A stretch of 64,000 nucleotides of DNA from Nitzschia sp. pyKryTriq1. Its lineage: Eukaryota; Bacillariophyta; Bacillariophyceae; Bacillariales; Bacillariaceae. The notes beneath the pieces are model-generated. The model saw only the letters and a list, made by a program, of their open reading frames with translations. It was not told the DNA's origin and searched no databases. Both the position numbers and the translations under genes were made by a program. Positions within the stretch are counted from its first letter, which is position 1, and every line of letters begins with the position of its first letter. The stretch spans positions 992,001 to 1,056,000 of the forward strand of contig OY101124.1 of the NCBI GenBank assembly GCA_956465555.1, written 5' to 3'. Positions 1-9,325 of the stretch are shown piece by piece.

Positions 1-930
1 AAGTGGGATGAGCGGGAGCGAATTTCAACGCCCGATGGTGACTTTTTTGACGTGGACTGGAAATACGTCAACTCCAACGCGGAAGATAGGCCGTTGGTTT
101 TGATTTGTCACGGTCTTCAGTCAGATTCAAGCTCCCCGCTCGCACAAGACATGGCACAAGCATTCAATGACATTGGTATGGATGCTGGGTGTGTCAACTT
201 TCGCGGCTGTAGTGGAGAAATCAACAAGACGCCGGTGGGTTATCACTTGGGCTTCACCGAAGACTTGTTGCAGATTATTGATCGCGTCAACAAGAAATAC
301 CCCCATCGGCGCATCTATCTTTCTGGATTCTCTTTGGGTGCCAATGTTGTCACGCACTGTCTGACCGAACTGGGTGAACGTGCATACGACCACAACATTT
401 ATGGCGCGGCAGTCAACGCGGTCCCATTTGATATGCCAAAGGCTCAACTGAATTTAAACCAAGATGGACTCACAAAAAGCCTCTACGGCGGGCGATTGCT
501 TGCCTCCATGATTGACCGAGTGGAAGCATCGTACGATCGTATGGAATTCCAATTTCCAAAAGAAGAAGCTCGCAAGTGTCGTACCATCATGGACATGGAA
601 AACCTTGTCATCGCACCTATATTTGGCTTCAAGGATGCTTACGACTACTACGCGGAGACTAGCACTCTCAGAAAAGTTGACCAAGTGGCAGTGCCCCAAC
701 TCGTTATCCAAGCCAAGGATGACCCTTTCTTCGCTGGGCAATCGGTTCCAGAGGAAGACGCTAATCGCCCTCTTCGAGTTCAAATGACCAACAATGGTGG
801 GCACTGTGGGTATGTTTTCCACGCCAAATTAGAAGACAGCAACAGAACTTCTTGGATGCCCACGGAGCTGGCTCGCTTTCTGGCTCATCTAGAGGAAACG
901 TTTTCCTCCTCAGAGGTTGTTGAAAGCTAA
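1..930 (+). CDS. Alpha/beta hydrolase, EMB8/YheT family (5' end missing)
   Basis: The frame is open from base 1, so the gene enters from outside the window. The first residues (a TPDGDFFDVDW-like stretch) already match the strand before the hydrolase core in the EMB8/YheT family, so only a short N-terminal part is missing. Visible core: an oxyanion-type CHG near base 110, an NFRGCSG motif near 198, the nucleophile elbow GFSLGAN with Ser at 330-332, a candidate acid in QAKDDPF near 715-730, and the catalytic His in GGHCGY near 797-805. The Ser-Asp-His triad is therefore complete. The family contains esterase or lipase-like enzymes of plants, yeast and bacteria whose natural substrates are mostly unsettled. 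The first internal start-like codon is a GTG at 52, which is not the real start. Family assignment is firm; substrate and location are unknown. Confidence 0.9.
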   Translation, partial: KWDERERISTPDGDFFDVDWKYVNSNAEDRPLVLICHGLQSDSSSPLAQDMAQAFNDIGMDAGCVNFRGCSGEINKTPVGYHLGFTEDLLQIIDRVNKKYPHRRIYLSGFSLGANVVTHCLTELGERAYDHNIYGAAVNAVPFDMPKAQLNLNQDGLTKSLYGGRLLASMIDRVEASYDRMEFQFPKEEARKCRTIMDMENLVIAPIFGFKDAYDYYAETSTLRKVDQVAVPQLVIQAKDDPFFAGQSVPEEDANRPLRVQMTNNGGHCGYVFHAKLEDSNRTSWMPTELARFLAHLEETFSSSEVVES

Positions 931-1199
931 TGCGACGATTATATGTTCGTCTCCGACGTATGTAGTCCTATCCTGATCAACAATTACTGTTGTTCCTGCC
1001 AACATGATTGAGATGTGTCCTTTTAAAATCTTACTCTACCATTCATTTTCCACTTGCGCAACAACTCGACCCTTTTTGCGAATATCACGATTGCGAGCAA
1101 ACGCCTTTTCCATCTCTCGTGCAGGGAAGGATGGAATCAATATCAACTTGCAAACCATCTTCCAACCAACATCCTACCACTTCCAAGTCACCTTTTTGG

Positions 1200-2931
1200 G
1201 ATTGCACTTCGAGAAATACCACCTTCTTGCGACTAAGTGCAAGTACCACCCGTACTGGTACCGTGGACGCCATGATGGCATCGATATCCCCGGCCCTTCT
1301 CGCCCAAGCATGGACTCCCGAGATCCTCCAGTGGAATGATAGACCAGAGAATAGCGATTCCAAACTCGTTGCCCAGGCTGTCGCGCGGACGTTGCCTCTG
1401 TCGGGCGAGGGAGCCGAGAGCCGACTCGGTTCCGTTTGTGTGCCGATACCGCACCAAAATTGTCCATCCCTTGTCGACCAAACAGGTCCACTTGTTACAG
1501 TCGCTAATCACACAACACTCTGCACTCTCATCACTCCGATCCAAGCTCTCGCAAGTCTTGCCTACTGAGAACCCGCCGCCCTCACAAGTTTTGACTTCGA
1601 CTTCCAAAGCCGAGTTGGAAGATTGGTACGCTCCTTACAAGCCGCCGCCGAAATGGTCGTTTTTGCAACGGATTCAAACCGAATACCCTCAGCTTGTACA
1701 GGCAGTAGAATATTTGTGGTGGGGCAAGTCCGAGAAAGTGCCCTTTTCGTCCGGTCCGAAGGACGCCTTGGTCGATCTCTTGAGCTCCAAAATTGCAGCC
1801 GACCCTCGGATTGTCTCGGTCGTGACGGAAGAACTTCAAAAACATTGTCGCATCCATACTAAACTTGTCAAACCAAAAGAAGAAGAAGAAAATAACAGCA
1901 ACAATAACAAAAAACGAAACAAGTCAAATATTAATGGGCAACAACAGAAACAGCAACAGCAACAACAAGCGGAAAAGTATACGCATTATGACGACTATGG
2001 AGGGCATTTTGATGTATTTGAAAGACCACCTGGTACTCGCCATTCGACGGGGAGGAGTCGATCAAAAGCAACTGAGTAGTAGCTATGACATTGATGGTTG
2101 CTACGGCGGGAGTCGAAGTGAATTCGTGCAGTTTGGAAATCTTGGAAGAGGTGCCCGGTGTACAAAAGTTGGCACCGAAAATTATGGCCGCCCGTCCTTT
2201 GAGTAAGCGTACCGATCTACTACGGGTGTCCGGATTGGGCCCAAAGACCCTTTGAGAACTCGGCTGCGTTCTTGCGTTTGACCCCCGCGGTGGTGGAGCC
2301 ACTCGATGCGACGACGCTAGTCCATCCCGAGTCCTACGATTTGGCGCGATGGCTTTTGAAGAAATTATCATGGAAACTAGATCAGCCGATTTCAGATCTT
2401 CCACCGAGATCTGAATGGCGTCAAGTGTGGGATCCGCTTCTACGGGAGGCGTCCGCCAGATTCCAAGTCAGTCAAGACCGTGTCCTGACAGTACTTGGCA
2501 ATCTTGTTGATTCAATCAACCTCATGGATCCTCGCATCAAAGATTTAGAAACGAGCTCCACAGATCCGTGTGAAGCATCAACCGAAGGCTGTTCCATGCT
2601 CCCTTCCGATTTGGCTGAATCGTCTAAGGTACTTGCATCCGTTGCCCGCAAAAGGGGCATTCTCGGCGTGGTTCGAAATATTTTGGATTTTGGCGCTTTC
2701 ATTGACTTTGGCGGACCCAACGATGGACTATTGCACAAATCCTATCTTGGATCCAATCTACGCTTGGAAAATTTATTGATAGGTCAGTCGATCGGTGTGG
2801 ATATTCTAAGTGTACGGGGCGACAAGGTTTCGTTGGGAGTTCATGGGATGCGGTCCGAACCACTACAAGAGGCAGTGCCCCGTCAGTGGGGACAGGCAGT
2901 GTCCTCACGGAAGCGAAAGCGACAAAGATAG
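1200..2931 (+). pseudogene. Degraded Tex-like (S1 RNA-binding) gene lacking its YqgF domain
   Basis: Three reading frames together spell a Tex-type transcription accessory protein. The N-terminal Tex domain runs from about 1280 to 2020, with SVPFVCRYRTK near 1424 and ELEDWYAPYKPP near 1612. A HLVLAIRRGG block sits near 2027 in another frame. The helix-hairpin-helix part (EVPGVQKLAPKI, then SGLGPKT) lies near 2136-2248. LDATTLVHPESYDLA follows near 2303, and a C-terminal S1 domain (VVRNILDFGAFIDFGG) at about 2668-2860. Breaks are seen near 1410-1425, near 2020, and at 2248-2252, where an extra base in AAGACCCTTTGAG makes a stop. The roughly 300-residue block that should lie between the RRGG and EVPGV parts, including the YqgF/RuvC-like fold, is absent around 2075-2095. 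Codon pattern and conservation outside the breaks are good, so decay is recent or the assembly is faulty here. A spliced functional product is unlikely because no intron signals bridge the breaks. Confidence 0.75.
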
Positions 2932-4680
2932 AGAGCTAGTTGGACTAGACTCTATAGTAAAGCAGTGCTTGCAGACTATCTAAGCTGCTATACGAAGTAC
3001 CGGTAGAGACTGTTTATTTCTCGGCTATATCAGGAGTATGATGAACCCATCGGTTCATGCACTGTTTACAACCAAGCACTTTGAACTTGTTTGGCTTTCT
3101 ACGGCGAACGACTATGAGTTCAGCGAGTCCGCTAGAAGGGAGCGATATGCACTTGCGAGCCTTTTCATTTTGGCACAGAAGGGGCGAGTCATGGGCTCAG
3201 TCGGACAACTGGCTTTCAGAAGAATCGTATGTGTGCAGTTGATTCGGAGTCACGTGCATCGCATCCAAGACCAACGGGACTCTTGCGACAAAGACCAGCA
3301 AAACTAATACTTGTGCTGTGCTGTACTGTACTGTACGAATACTTGACGAAGGAGGCTACGATAGCAATCGCACCGCCGACGACGAAACGAACAATGACGA
3401 AGAAAGAGGATACGATAGCAACAAACGACCACATCGTTCACGGAAGACAGTGAAACATCATACTCCGGTAGCAATCAAATACTACTATTAGAAGAATAGA
3501 GCTATATTTCTATCATTGTTCCATCGCTGCGTCAAACACTCTCGACACCCCCGCTAGTATAGAAAGTTGCACACCGCCAAACCAACTTACCCGCGTGATG
3601 ATCAAGTCCATGGTCAAGCGCCTCTTCCATCGCAAGTGTTTGTCAGTAGATTTTTTTAATTGTGGCTGCACGGAACCGCACCATTTCTGATGCGGGTCCA
3701 TGGGGGGACGTAAAGTAGCATGTCATACGAGCTGTTCGGACGGGGCTGTGGGCAACCCAAAACTGTCCGGCTCTCAACGCGCTTTCTCCGGAACCCCAAA
3801 CCGGCTCCTCCCACATCAAACGACCTGACAAAGTCGCTCGACGCTTACGGGAATCTTTCAACTTTACCACAATTTCTACTATACACAGCACGGAAGGGAG
3901 GCTCACACTCAGAGACGCGATCAACACGCGGGTGGGCTGGTCCAGCGGCGCGGCAACCTCAATTCCAACAGGGGTGACGAAAATGACCGAAGTCAAAATA
4001 ATGATCGCAAAATGAGCGGAAAAGTGACGACGATGCAAGGGCTTTCTGTCGAGTTCGGATCGATCCAAGATCAACTGTAACGGTATTTTGTCTACTGCGG
4101 AGCGTAGGATTGAACGAAGGTGGTGATCGTTTCTCGTCGAGATTGCAAACGACCGAGGCAACGGTGTTCGGGCGGCCAAGTGTACGGACGGACGTAGAAA
4201 GTGAACGGTGTCGCCAGTCGTTTTTCTTCAAATTCGGACATCTCGCACATGATTCAATGCAACGGTGAGAGGGTGTATGTAGCACTTTTACCGCTACTGC
4301 ATCATATGTGCCAAGGAAGAAACCGATGCTTTTGAGATGCTTTTGAGTTCGAAACGGATCAGTTCGTCGGCGATTTTGAAAAATCGGTCGATGCTTCTTC
4401 TTCTCTGGTTCTGTTTTGTATATTCGGCGCTTGTGCTCCTCGCGCTCATCGGAATCATCGCACCCGACTGTCTGCTGCTGCGACCTGCGCGACTCATTAT
4501 TCATTCGATGGTGCGTTCTGTTGATAGACACTGTCTGTACTTGGTACGTACCAGCTATGCATTCGATGATGATGAATAATCTGGACGATGGCGAGAGCCG
4601 AGATGCCGGCAATGGTATTGTCGTGATTCTTCCTGCGGTTGCCTCTTTGGTACTTGTACAATTTACTCTCATTCTCAACC
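2932..4680. other. Long gap, no supported gene
   Basis: This gap of about 1.7 kb lies between the broken Tex gene and the TFIIH gene. I see no conserved protein on either strand; the open frames present are arginine- and serine-rich and look like chance frames. A run CTGTACTGTACTGTAC lies near 3319-3337 and a GGTACGTACC palindrome near 4543-4552, about 130 bp before the TFIIH start, so the right end probably contains that promoter. Confidence 0.5.
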
Positions 4681-6144
4681 ATGGCGACTTCAGCCGCTAC
4701 CTCTGCCGCTACTAAAGGAGGAGCCGACGGCGCCGATGGCGGAACTTCTCATGTCTGGGAAGACACAGGAGGGCACACGTGGGAGACGGAGGTTCGCGAA
4801 GATGAAGACGGTCGAATCATCGTGCAAGGAGGCGATTCCGTGGCTGATTTGATTCGACGGCGTCGGAAACGACTGGAGCAGAATGACTACGCCCAGCGCA
4901 ATCGACGAGTAGTTCGTGACATGATTCGATACGTCTATGTGTTGATCGACTGTTCTCGTTGGGTCCGCGACAAAGATCCTGTCTTGCCGCCGGGCTCGAG
5001 AATAGAAGCCGTGATAGGAGTATTGCATGACTTTGTCCAAGAATACTACGATCAGAACCCCCTTTCACATCTGGGGTTTGTCTTGATGAAGAACGGAGAA
5101 GCTGAGATTCTCACACAACTGTCGAGCAGCTCCAAGACGCACAAATTGGCTCTCTCGAGTATTTTGGAAATGGTGTCCAGTGAAGGCCCCAAAGGCGGCG
5201 GGGAATTTAGCTTGCAAAATGGACTCGAAGTAGCAGGCCGCTCGCTGGGTCATCAACCCCGACACGGGAGTCGAGAGGTAGTCGTTGTCTGCGGGGCGCT
5301 TTCCACTTGCGACCCGGGGAATGTCTTGACAGAAACCTTGCCGAGGCTCAAGACGGCGAACATTCGAGTTTCGACCATTGCATTGGCGGCCGAAATGCAC
5401 GTGTGCCGCAAGATTGCCGAAGAGTCGGGGGGCTCGCTCGGGGTATGCTTGGAAAAGGCGCACTTTCGTGATTGGATGCTGGGTCAGTGTGTTCCTCCCC
5501 CTGCGCTCAAACATCAACACGAGTCCAACAATACTTGCGAGATGGTACCCATGGGATTTCCCACACGTACCAAAGCGGATGTCCCCACCCTGGTCCATGC
5601 ATCGCGAGATACGAAATTATTGGCTCGAACTTCCTTTACTTGTCCCCAGTGTCACGCGAAAGTGTCAGAGCTTCCTACCGATTGCGTGGTGTGTGGCATG
5701 AAGTTAGTGTTGTCGCCTCATCTAGCCCGATCCTTTCACCACTTGTTCCCCGTGGCACCCTTTCATGAAATCCCTCCCGACGCACCCGCCGGCACAACCC
5801 CAACCCCAACACCGAAAACACTATCGCACGCATTGCGCTTGTCTGATCCCAAGGAAAGCAACAGCTGCTTCACCTGTCTTCGATACTTGGGTCCTGGTGG
5901 GAAAACGAAAATACCAGCATCATCATCATCATCATCATCGTCACCAGCCAAGACAACAAGTGGAAAAGTATCATCGCCTCCCGGCATGGCGTCAAGTAGT
6001 TGTATGAGTGGTGGTGCCGATGATGATATCGAAGAAATATTGCGATTTGAATGTCCCGAATGCAAGAATACGTTTTGCGTCGATTGTGACACGTTTCTTC
6101 ATGAAACCTTGCATAACTGCCCCGGTTGTCTACAGCGTCAATGA
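4681..6144 (+). CDS. SSL1: TFIIH core subunit p44/Ssl1 (GTF2H2 homologue)
   Basis: This 487-residue intronless protein is the p44/Ssl1 subunit of TFIIH, which stimulates the XPD helicase in transcription initiation and nucleotide excision repair in the nucleus. A von Willebrand A-like domain starts near residue 84 (RYVYVLIDCSRWV, base ~4930) and extends to about residue 270, with REVVVVCGALSTCDPG and the MLGQCVPPP segment typical of Ssl1. A first zinc finger (CPQC..CVVC) lies at about 5641-5700. A C-terminal RING-like cluster (CFTC, CPEC..C..C..H..CPGC) covers about 5866-6140. A serine-rich insertion coded by a CAT/TCA repeat near 5918-5942 interrupts the last zinc region. The start at 4681 has a strong context (ACCATGG); in-frame TTG codons upstream are not plausible starts. 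Length is slightly above the roughly 400 residues of human p44, explained by the N-terminal tail and the insert. Confidence 0.95.
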   Translation: MATSAATSAATKGGADGADGGTSHVWEDTGGHTWETEVREDEDGRIIVQGGDSVADLIRRRRKRLEQNDYAQRNRRVVRDMIRYVYVLIDCSRWVRDKDPVLPPGSRIEAVIGVLHDFVQEYYDQNPLSHLGFVLMKNGEAEILTQLSSSSKTHKLALSSILEMVSSEGPKGGGEFSLQNGLEVAGRSLGHQPRHGSREVVVVCGALSTCDPGNVLTETLPRLKTANIRVSTIALAAEMHVCRKIAEESGGSLGVCLEKAHFRDWMLGQCVPPPALKHQHESNNTCEMVPMGFPTRTKADVPTLVHASRDTKLLARTSFTCPQCHAKVSELPTDCVVCGMKLVLSPHLARSFHHLFPVAPFHEIPPDAPAGTTPTPTPKTLSHALRLSDPKESNSCFTCLRYLGPGGKTKIPASSSSSSSSPAKTTSGKVSSPPGMASSSCMSGGADDDIEEILRFECPECKNTFCVDCDTFLHETLHNCPGCLQRQ

Positions 6145-6285
6145 TGATGATGATGATGATGCCGAGATGACAACGTGATGAACACGAAGGAGGAGGAGGA
6201 GGAGGAGCTCATTGATTTTAAGAACTATCAGCGCTTGTACCATTATAATGCTACTGTATTGCAGGACTACTAGTCTAGACCCAGT
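6145..6285. repeat. Short convergent gap with (GAT)n and (GAG)n runs
   Basis: This gap between two converging 3' ends contains a GATGAT run near 6143-6163 and a GGAGGA run near 6188-6208. It has no GTAC palindrome cluster, unlike the gaps that contain promoters. Confidence 0.7.
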
Positions 6286-7806
6286 TTACGCAATTCCTAT
6301 ACATGATCGTTGTGCCGCATCGGCACACTGCACCTTTTCGAGCTGGGAGGATTTACTGCTTCGGTACATGGCATGGATCACTTGGACCGTCTTCAATCCC
6401 AGCAGACTGCCGGCACCGTCATAGTAGTCCTCGCCCAGGCACGCGGAGATGAAGCTCTGCAGACTCTCTGGTCCATCTCCATCCTGCTTTGTATTCTCAA
6501 AGTAAAAGCCATCTCCGGCCGGGTACTCAATTTCCCCACCCGTCGCAACAAGACGGACCTCCATGTGCCCTGACTCTTCTTGGCTATCATTTCCAGCGTA
6601 AAGTAAGGCGCCCTTGTGTCCATAAATTTGGACCCGAGCCTGTTTCCCGACACCCTGCGTTTCTCCACCTGGAACCAAGGCTGTCCCCGACAAGGAAATA
6701 ATTACATTTTCTTCACCGCAATCACGACAGATAATGGTGGCCGAATGGGCGATATCGGCACCTGTTTTGTCGGAATAGCTCATTTGGCAAAATACTTTTT
6801 GTGGATCGAGATCAGGACAGACGTGAAACAAGTACCCAAGCATGTGGGCAATTTGTCCCCAAGCAAAACCATTGCCAATCATCTTGTCCGAATTGGCCTC
6901 ATTCCAACCTTTCATTTCAGGGTCGTCAAAGATCTCCATGAGTGGAGACGCGAAAAACGCCGAAATATGTTGTAGGCGACCCAACTGACCTTTGTCAGCG
7001 ACGACCTGTCGAGCGATCTTGGCTTTCTCTCGATAGTTGGCCAAATGATTGACCAAGAAACAACCCGTGCCTCCTTTTTCTCGATACTCTGTGACCATGT
7101 CGTGAATTTCCTTGGCTTCCTCCACGTCTGTCGTCATTGGCTTTTCCATCAAGATATTCAAGGGTTTTTCGCCTGCCCGTCTACGACGGTGTGCCTCGGC
7201 AAAGAGCGTTCGAGCAATGTCGTAGTGGGTAGAGTGCGGTGTTGCCACTAGGACCCCATCGATTGGTTCTAGATTATCGGCATCTTGGAAAACTTCTGAA
7301 ATATCCTCGTACCAGGGTGCATGATACATTTCCGAGAGTTGCGCCCGCGACTTCAAGTCGGCCAGCTTGGAAGATGGATGCTCCGAGTGCTGGACAATGG
7401 CAGCAATCTCGGCCCGTTCATTCCGATGTAATTGAGGTAAGTGCCAGCCTTGCGACCACCAGCCCGCTCCAATGACGGCAATTCGTGCCTTCTTTTTGGT
7501 TTCGTTCGGAGTAGAACGAGTAGTGAAAGGAAAAAACGAAGCGTCTCCATTTTTTGATGGCGAAGCCCCCAATAACGAAGACGACAACATGGCTGCGCCG
7601 GCAGACTTGAGAGCCTGACGGCGGTCCATGGACAGTTCGTCGATGCTTTGTTCTCCTCCTCGCAGAGTAGTGGCGGCAGCCTTTGCATAATAATACTTGC
7701 GTGTTACCGACAGAAAGGCGCAGCAGCCCTGTTTTGGTACTGCATAGAGCAGTACAAGTAGAGCCACATAAAACGTCTGCCAGGGGCAGCGGTGGAAAAT
7801 CTTCAT
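6286..7806 (-). CDS. Gfo/Idh/MocA-family oxidoreductase with stacked plastid and Tat-like targeting
   Basis: This 506-residue intronless protein is an NAD(P)-dependent sugar-dehydrogenase-like enzyme. After the leader, a Rossmann fold begins near residue 108 (RIAVIGAGWW), followed by VATPHSTHYDIA and the family EKP motif (ILMEKPMTTD), then the C-terminal alpha/beta domain. The N terminus is notable. A hydrophobic signal peptide (residues 10-22) ends at GCC|AFLS near residue 30, resembling the ASAFAP-type motif that leads diatom proteins through the ER into the plastid. A basic transit-like stretch with LRGG follows. A twin-arginine segment DRRQALKSAGAAML at residues 61-74 then resembles a thylakoid or bacterial Tat signal. 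Substrate is unknown. It converges with the TFIIH gene. The family call is firm; location in the plastid, perhaps the thylakoid lumen, is inferred. Confidence 0.9.
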   Translation of the reverse strand: MKIFHRCPWQTFYVALLVLLYAVPKQGCCAFLSVTRKYYYAKAAATTLRGGEQSIDELSMDRRQALKSAGAAMLSSSLLGASPSKNGDASFFPFTTRSTPNETKKKARIAVIGAGWWSQGWHLPQLHRNERAEIAAIVQHSEHPSSKLADLKSRAQLSEMYHAPWYEDISEVFQDADNLEPIDGVLVATPHSTHYDIARTLFAEAHRRRRAGEKPLNILMEKPMTTDVEEAKEIHDMVTEYREKGGTGCFLVNHLANYREKAKIARQVVADKGQLGRLQHISAFFASPLMEIFDDPEMKGWNEANSDKMIGNGFAWGQIAHMLGYLFHVCPDLDPQKVFCQMSYSDKTGADIAHSATIICRDCGEENVIISLSGTALVPGGETQGVGKQARVQIYGHKGALLYAGNDSQEESGHMEVRLVATGGEIEYPAGDGFYFENTKQDGDGPESLQSFISACLGEDYYDGAGSLLGLKTVQVIHAMYRSSKSSQLEKVQCADAAQRSCIGIA

Positions 7807-8616
7807 CTTTGGATGGTTGGAGGAACGAATGAAATCAAAATAATGTATTTATGCTGTTTCGTTGATCAAATTGTATGGGATCGGCGGCGACCTTTTTGCT
7901 CAATGACTCCTCTCCACTCTCCCCACATCACCGTCGTCTTCTCGCGGGATGCCACGCACGTGCCACAATCAGAAAGCAGCGAAGAAGTATCATCGTGCAG
8001 TACCGGCACGACTTTCTTGCAGTAGTCACACGCACTCTCGTTGTGGTCAATCGTTTTCAAGAGATCAACTTTGGTGAGTTCTCCTCTGTTCTCGGCCTCT
8101 TATATGTGTGTGCATTGAGGACAAATACGATAGGGCTCCATCATTGTCGTCGAAGGTCGAAGGTCGAAGCAAAGAAAGCCCAGTGTCGCTTGCCTTCCAA
8201 AAAATGATACGTACAAAAATGAGCGAGAAGCGGGCGAAACAAGAAATGGATCTTTGACCTATTCGACTCTATTGTTGCCCTATCTGATTTTCTCGCGCCG
8301 TCGCGGCGCGCGTACACTTGTACTGGGTAACAATAAGTAACAAAAAAACATCTCGTTTTATTGCTCTCTCGTTATTGCGTTATTGCGCCTGCGCTGCATC
8401 GCTCTCCTCGTCCTCCTGCTCATCTTCATGTTGAAATATTGCGCCGTCCTCGCTCTAGTTACCTGTTGCGTTGTGCTTTGAATGAACCTCCTTGTGTAGC
8501 AGACGAGCACGTACCTGGTACCGTATCCCACTGTTGAGGTTGAGATCGCATTACCTCAGAAGAAATCCTGCTTCTCGCCATACATCAACATACGTTAACG
8601 CAACACTCGTATCCTC
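7807..8616. promoter_or_regulatory. Divergent promoter gap (oxidoreductase and LAMTOR2)
   Basis: Both flanking genes start at this gap. No coding sequence is supported. It holds GCGTACACTTGTACTG near 8310 and a compact palindrome cluster ACGTACCTGGTACC at 8510-8522, about 90 bp upstream of the LAMTOR2 start. Confidence 0.5.
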
Positions 8617-9066
8617 ATGATTCGCTCCGCCCGCATTCCGAATATTTTGAGCCGCATCGCCTCCGATCATGTCATCCAAACGGCGGTGTTGGTCACTGGG
8701 GACGGAGAATTGCTCGGCGCCACCTCCAATACCTTTGTTAGTCCGGACGGGAGCACCAAAGAGTCCATGGAAAGTTTGGGGACCTTGATTGCTGACATTG
8801 CAGTCGATTACCAGCGACTCGGAGAAGAGTACGCGCACTTGGAGCCGTCCAGTACGCCCGCACCGAAAAAGAGTCACTTGCAATGTTTGCTCTTGGAATT
8901 TGATCATGGATTGGTAGCAGTGTCATCCTGTGTGGGTGTGGATTGTCTCGTGATTGGAATTGCGGCGCCGAATGCGCCCATGGGGATGATTAAAGCGCGG
9001 CTGCAAGCCATTACAGAGCATGTGCAGGAAGCATTAGCACCCTTGACAGAGGCCATGTATCGATAG
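8617..9066 (+). CDS. LAMTOR2: Ragulator subunit LAMTOR2 (p14), Roadblock/LC7 fold
   Basis: This 149-residue protein matches LAMTOR2, the Roadblock-fold scaffold that pairs with LAMTOR3 in the Ragulator complex. Ragulator anchors Rag GTPases and TORC1 on the lysosome or vacuole. The start MIRSARIPNILSRI parallels the conserved N terminus of the family. A central strand HVIQTAVLVTGDGELLGA is followed by a loop of about 20 residues more than in animals (containing SSTPAPKKS). The end, GMIKARLQAITEHVQEALAPL, matches the closing helix. The start codon at 8617 is the only ATG preserving the conserved start. The gene is intronless and converges with the endonuclease V gene. General MglB/Roadblock proteins are an alternative, but the N-terminal match favours LAMTOR2. 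Confidence 0.85.
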   Translation: MIRSARIPNILSRIASDHVIQTAVLVTGDGELLGATSNTFVSPDGSTKESMESLGTLIADIAVDYQRLGEEYAHLEPSSTPAPKKSHLQCLLLEFDHGLVAVSSCVGVDCLVIGIAAPNAPMGMIKARLQAITEHVQEALAPLTEAMYR

Positions 9067-9325
9067 AATGAATACACATAGAACATGGAATATTTTGACT
9101 GACTCGCGGCATCATTTGGCTATGAAGGAGAATCTCGCAAAATTGAAGAATCCGCGTTCGTGTGACTGCTCCAGTAGATTACCCCTACTACCAGTAGTTG
9201 GTATTATGCACTATGCACTTGAGTAGAAACGTCTATACTGCGGAGAAGACTTCCAAGATCTTTGAATATATGCTAGACTATTGTACTCGTAGTTTCTATA
9301 TTATAATCCACACTCTGCGTAGTTG

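Noticed and set aside
3959-4678. Minus-strand open frame of 239 codons in the long gap
   Set aside because: Composition is Arg/Ser-rich without domain, leader or repeat, it begins next to the promoter of the TFIIH gene, and no splice partner was found.
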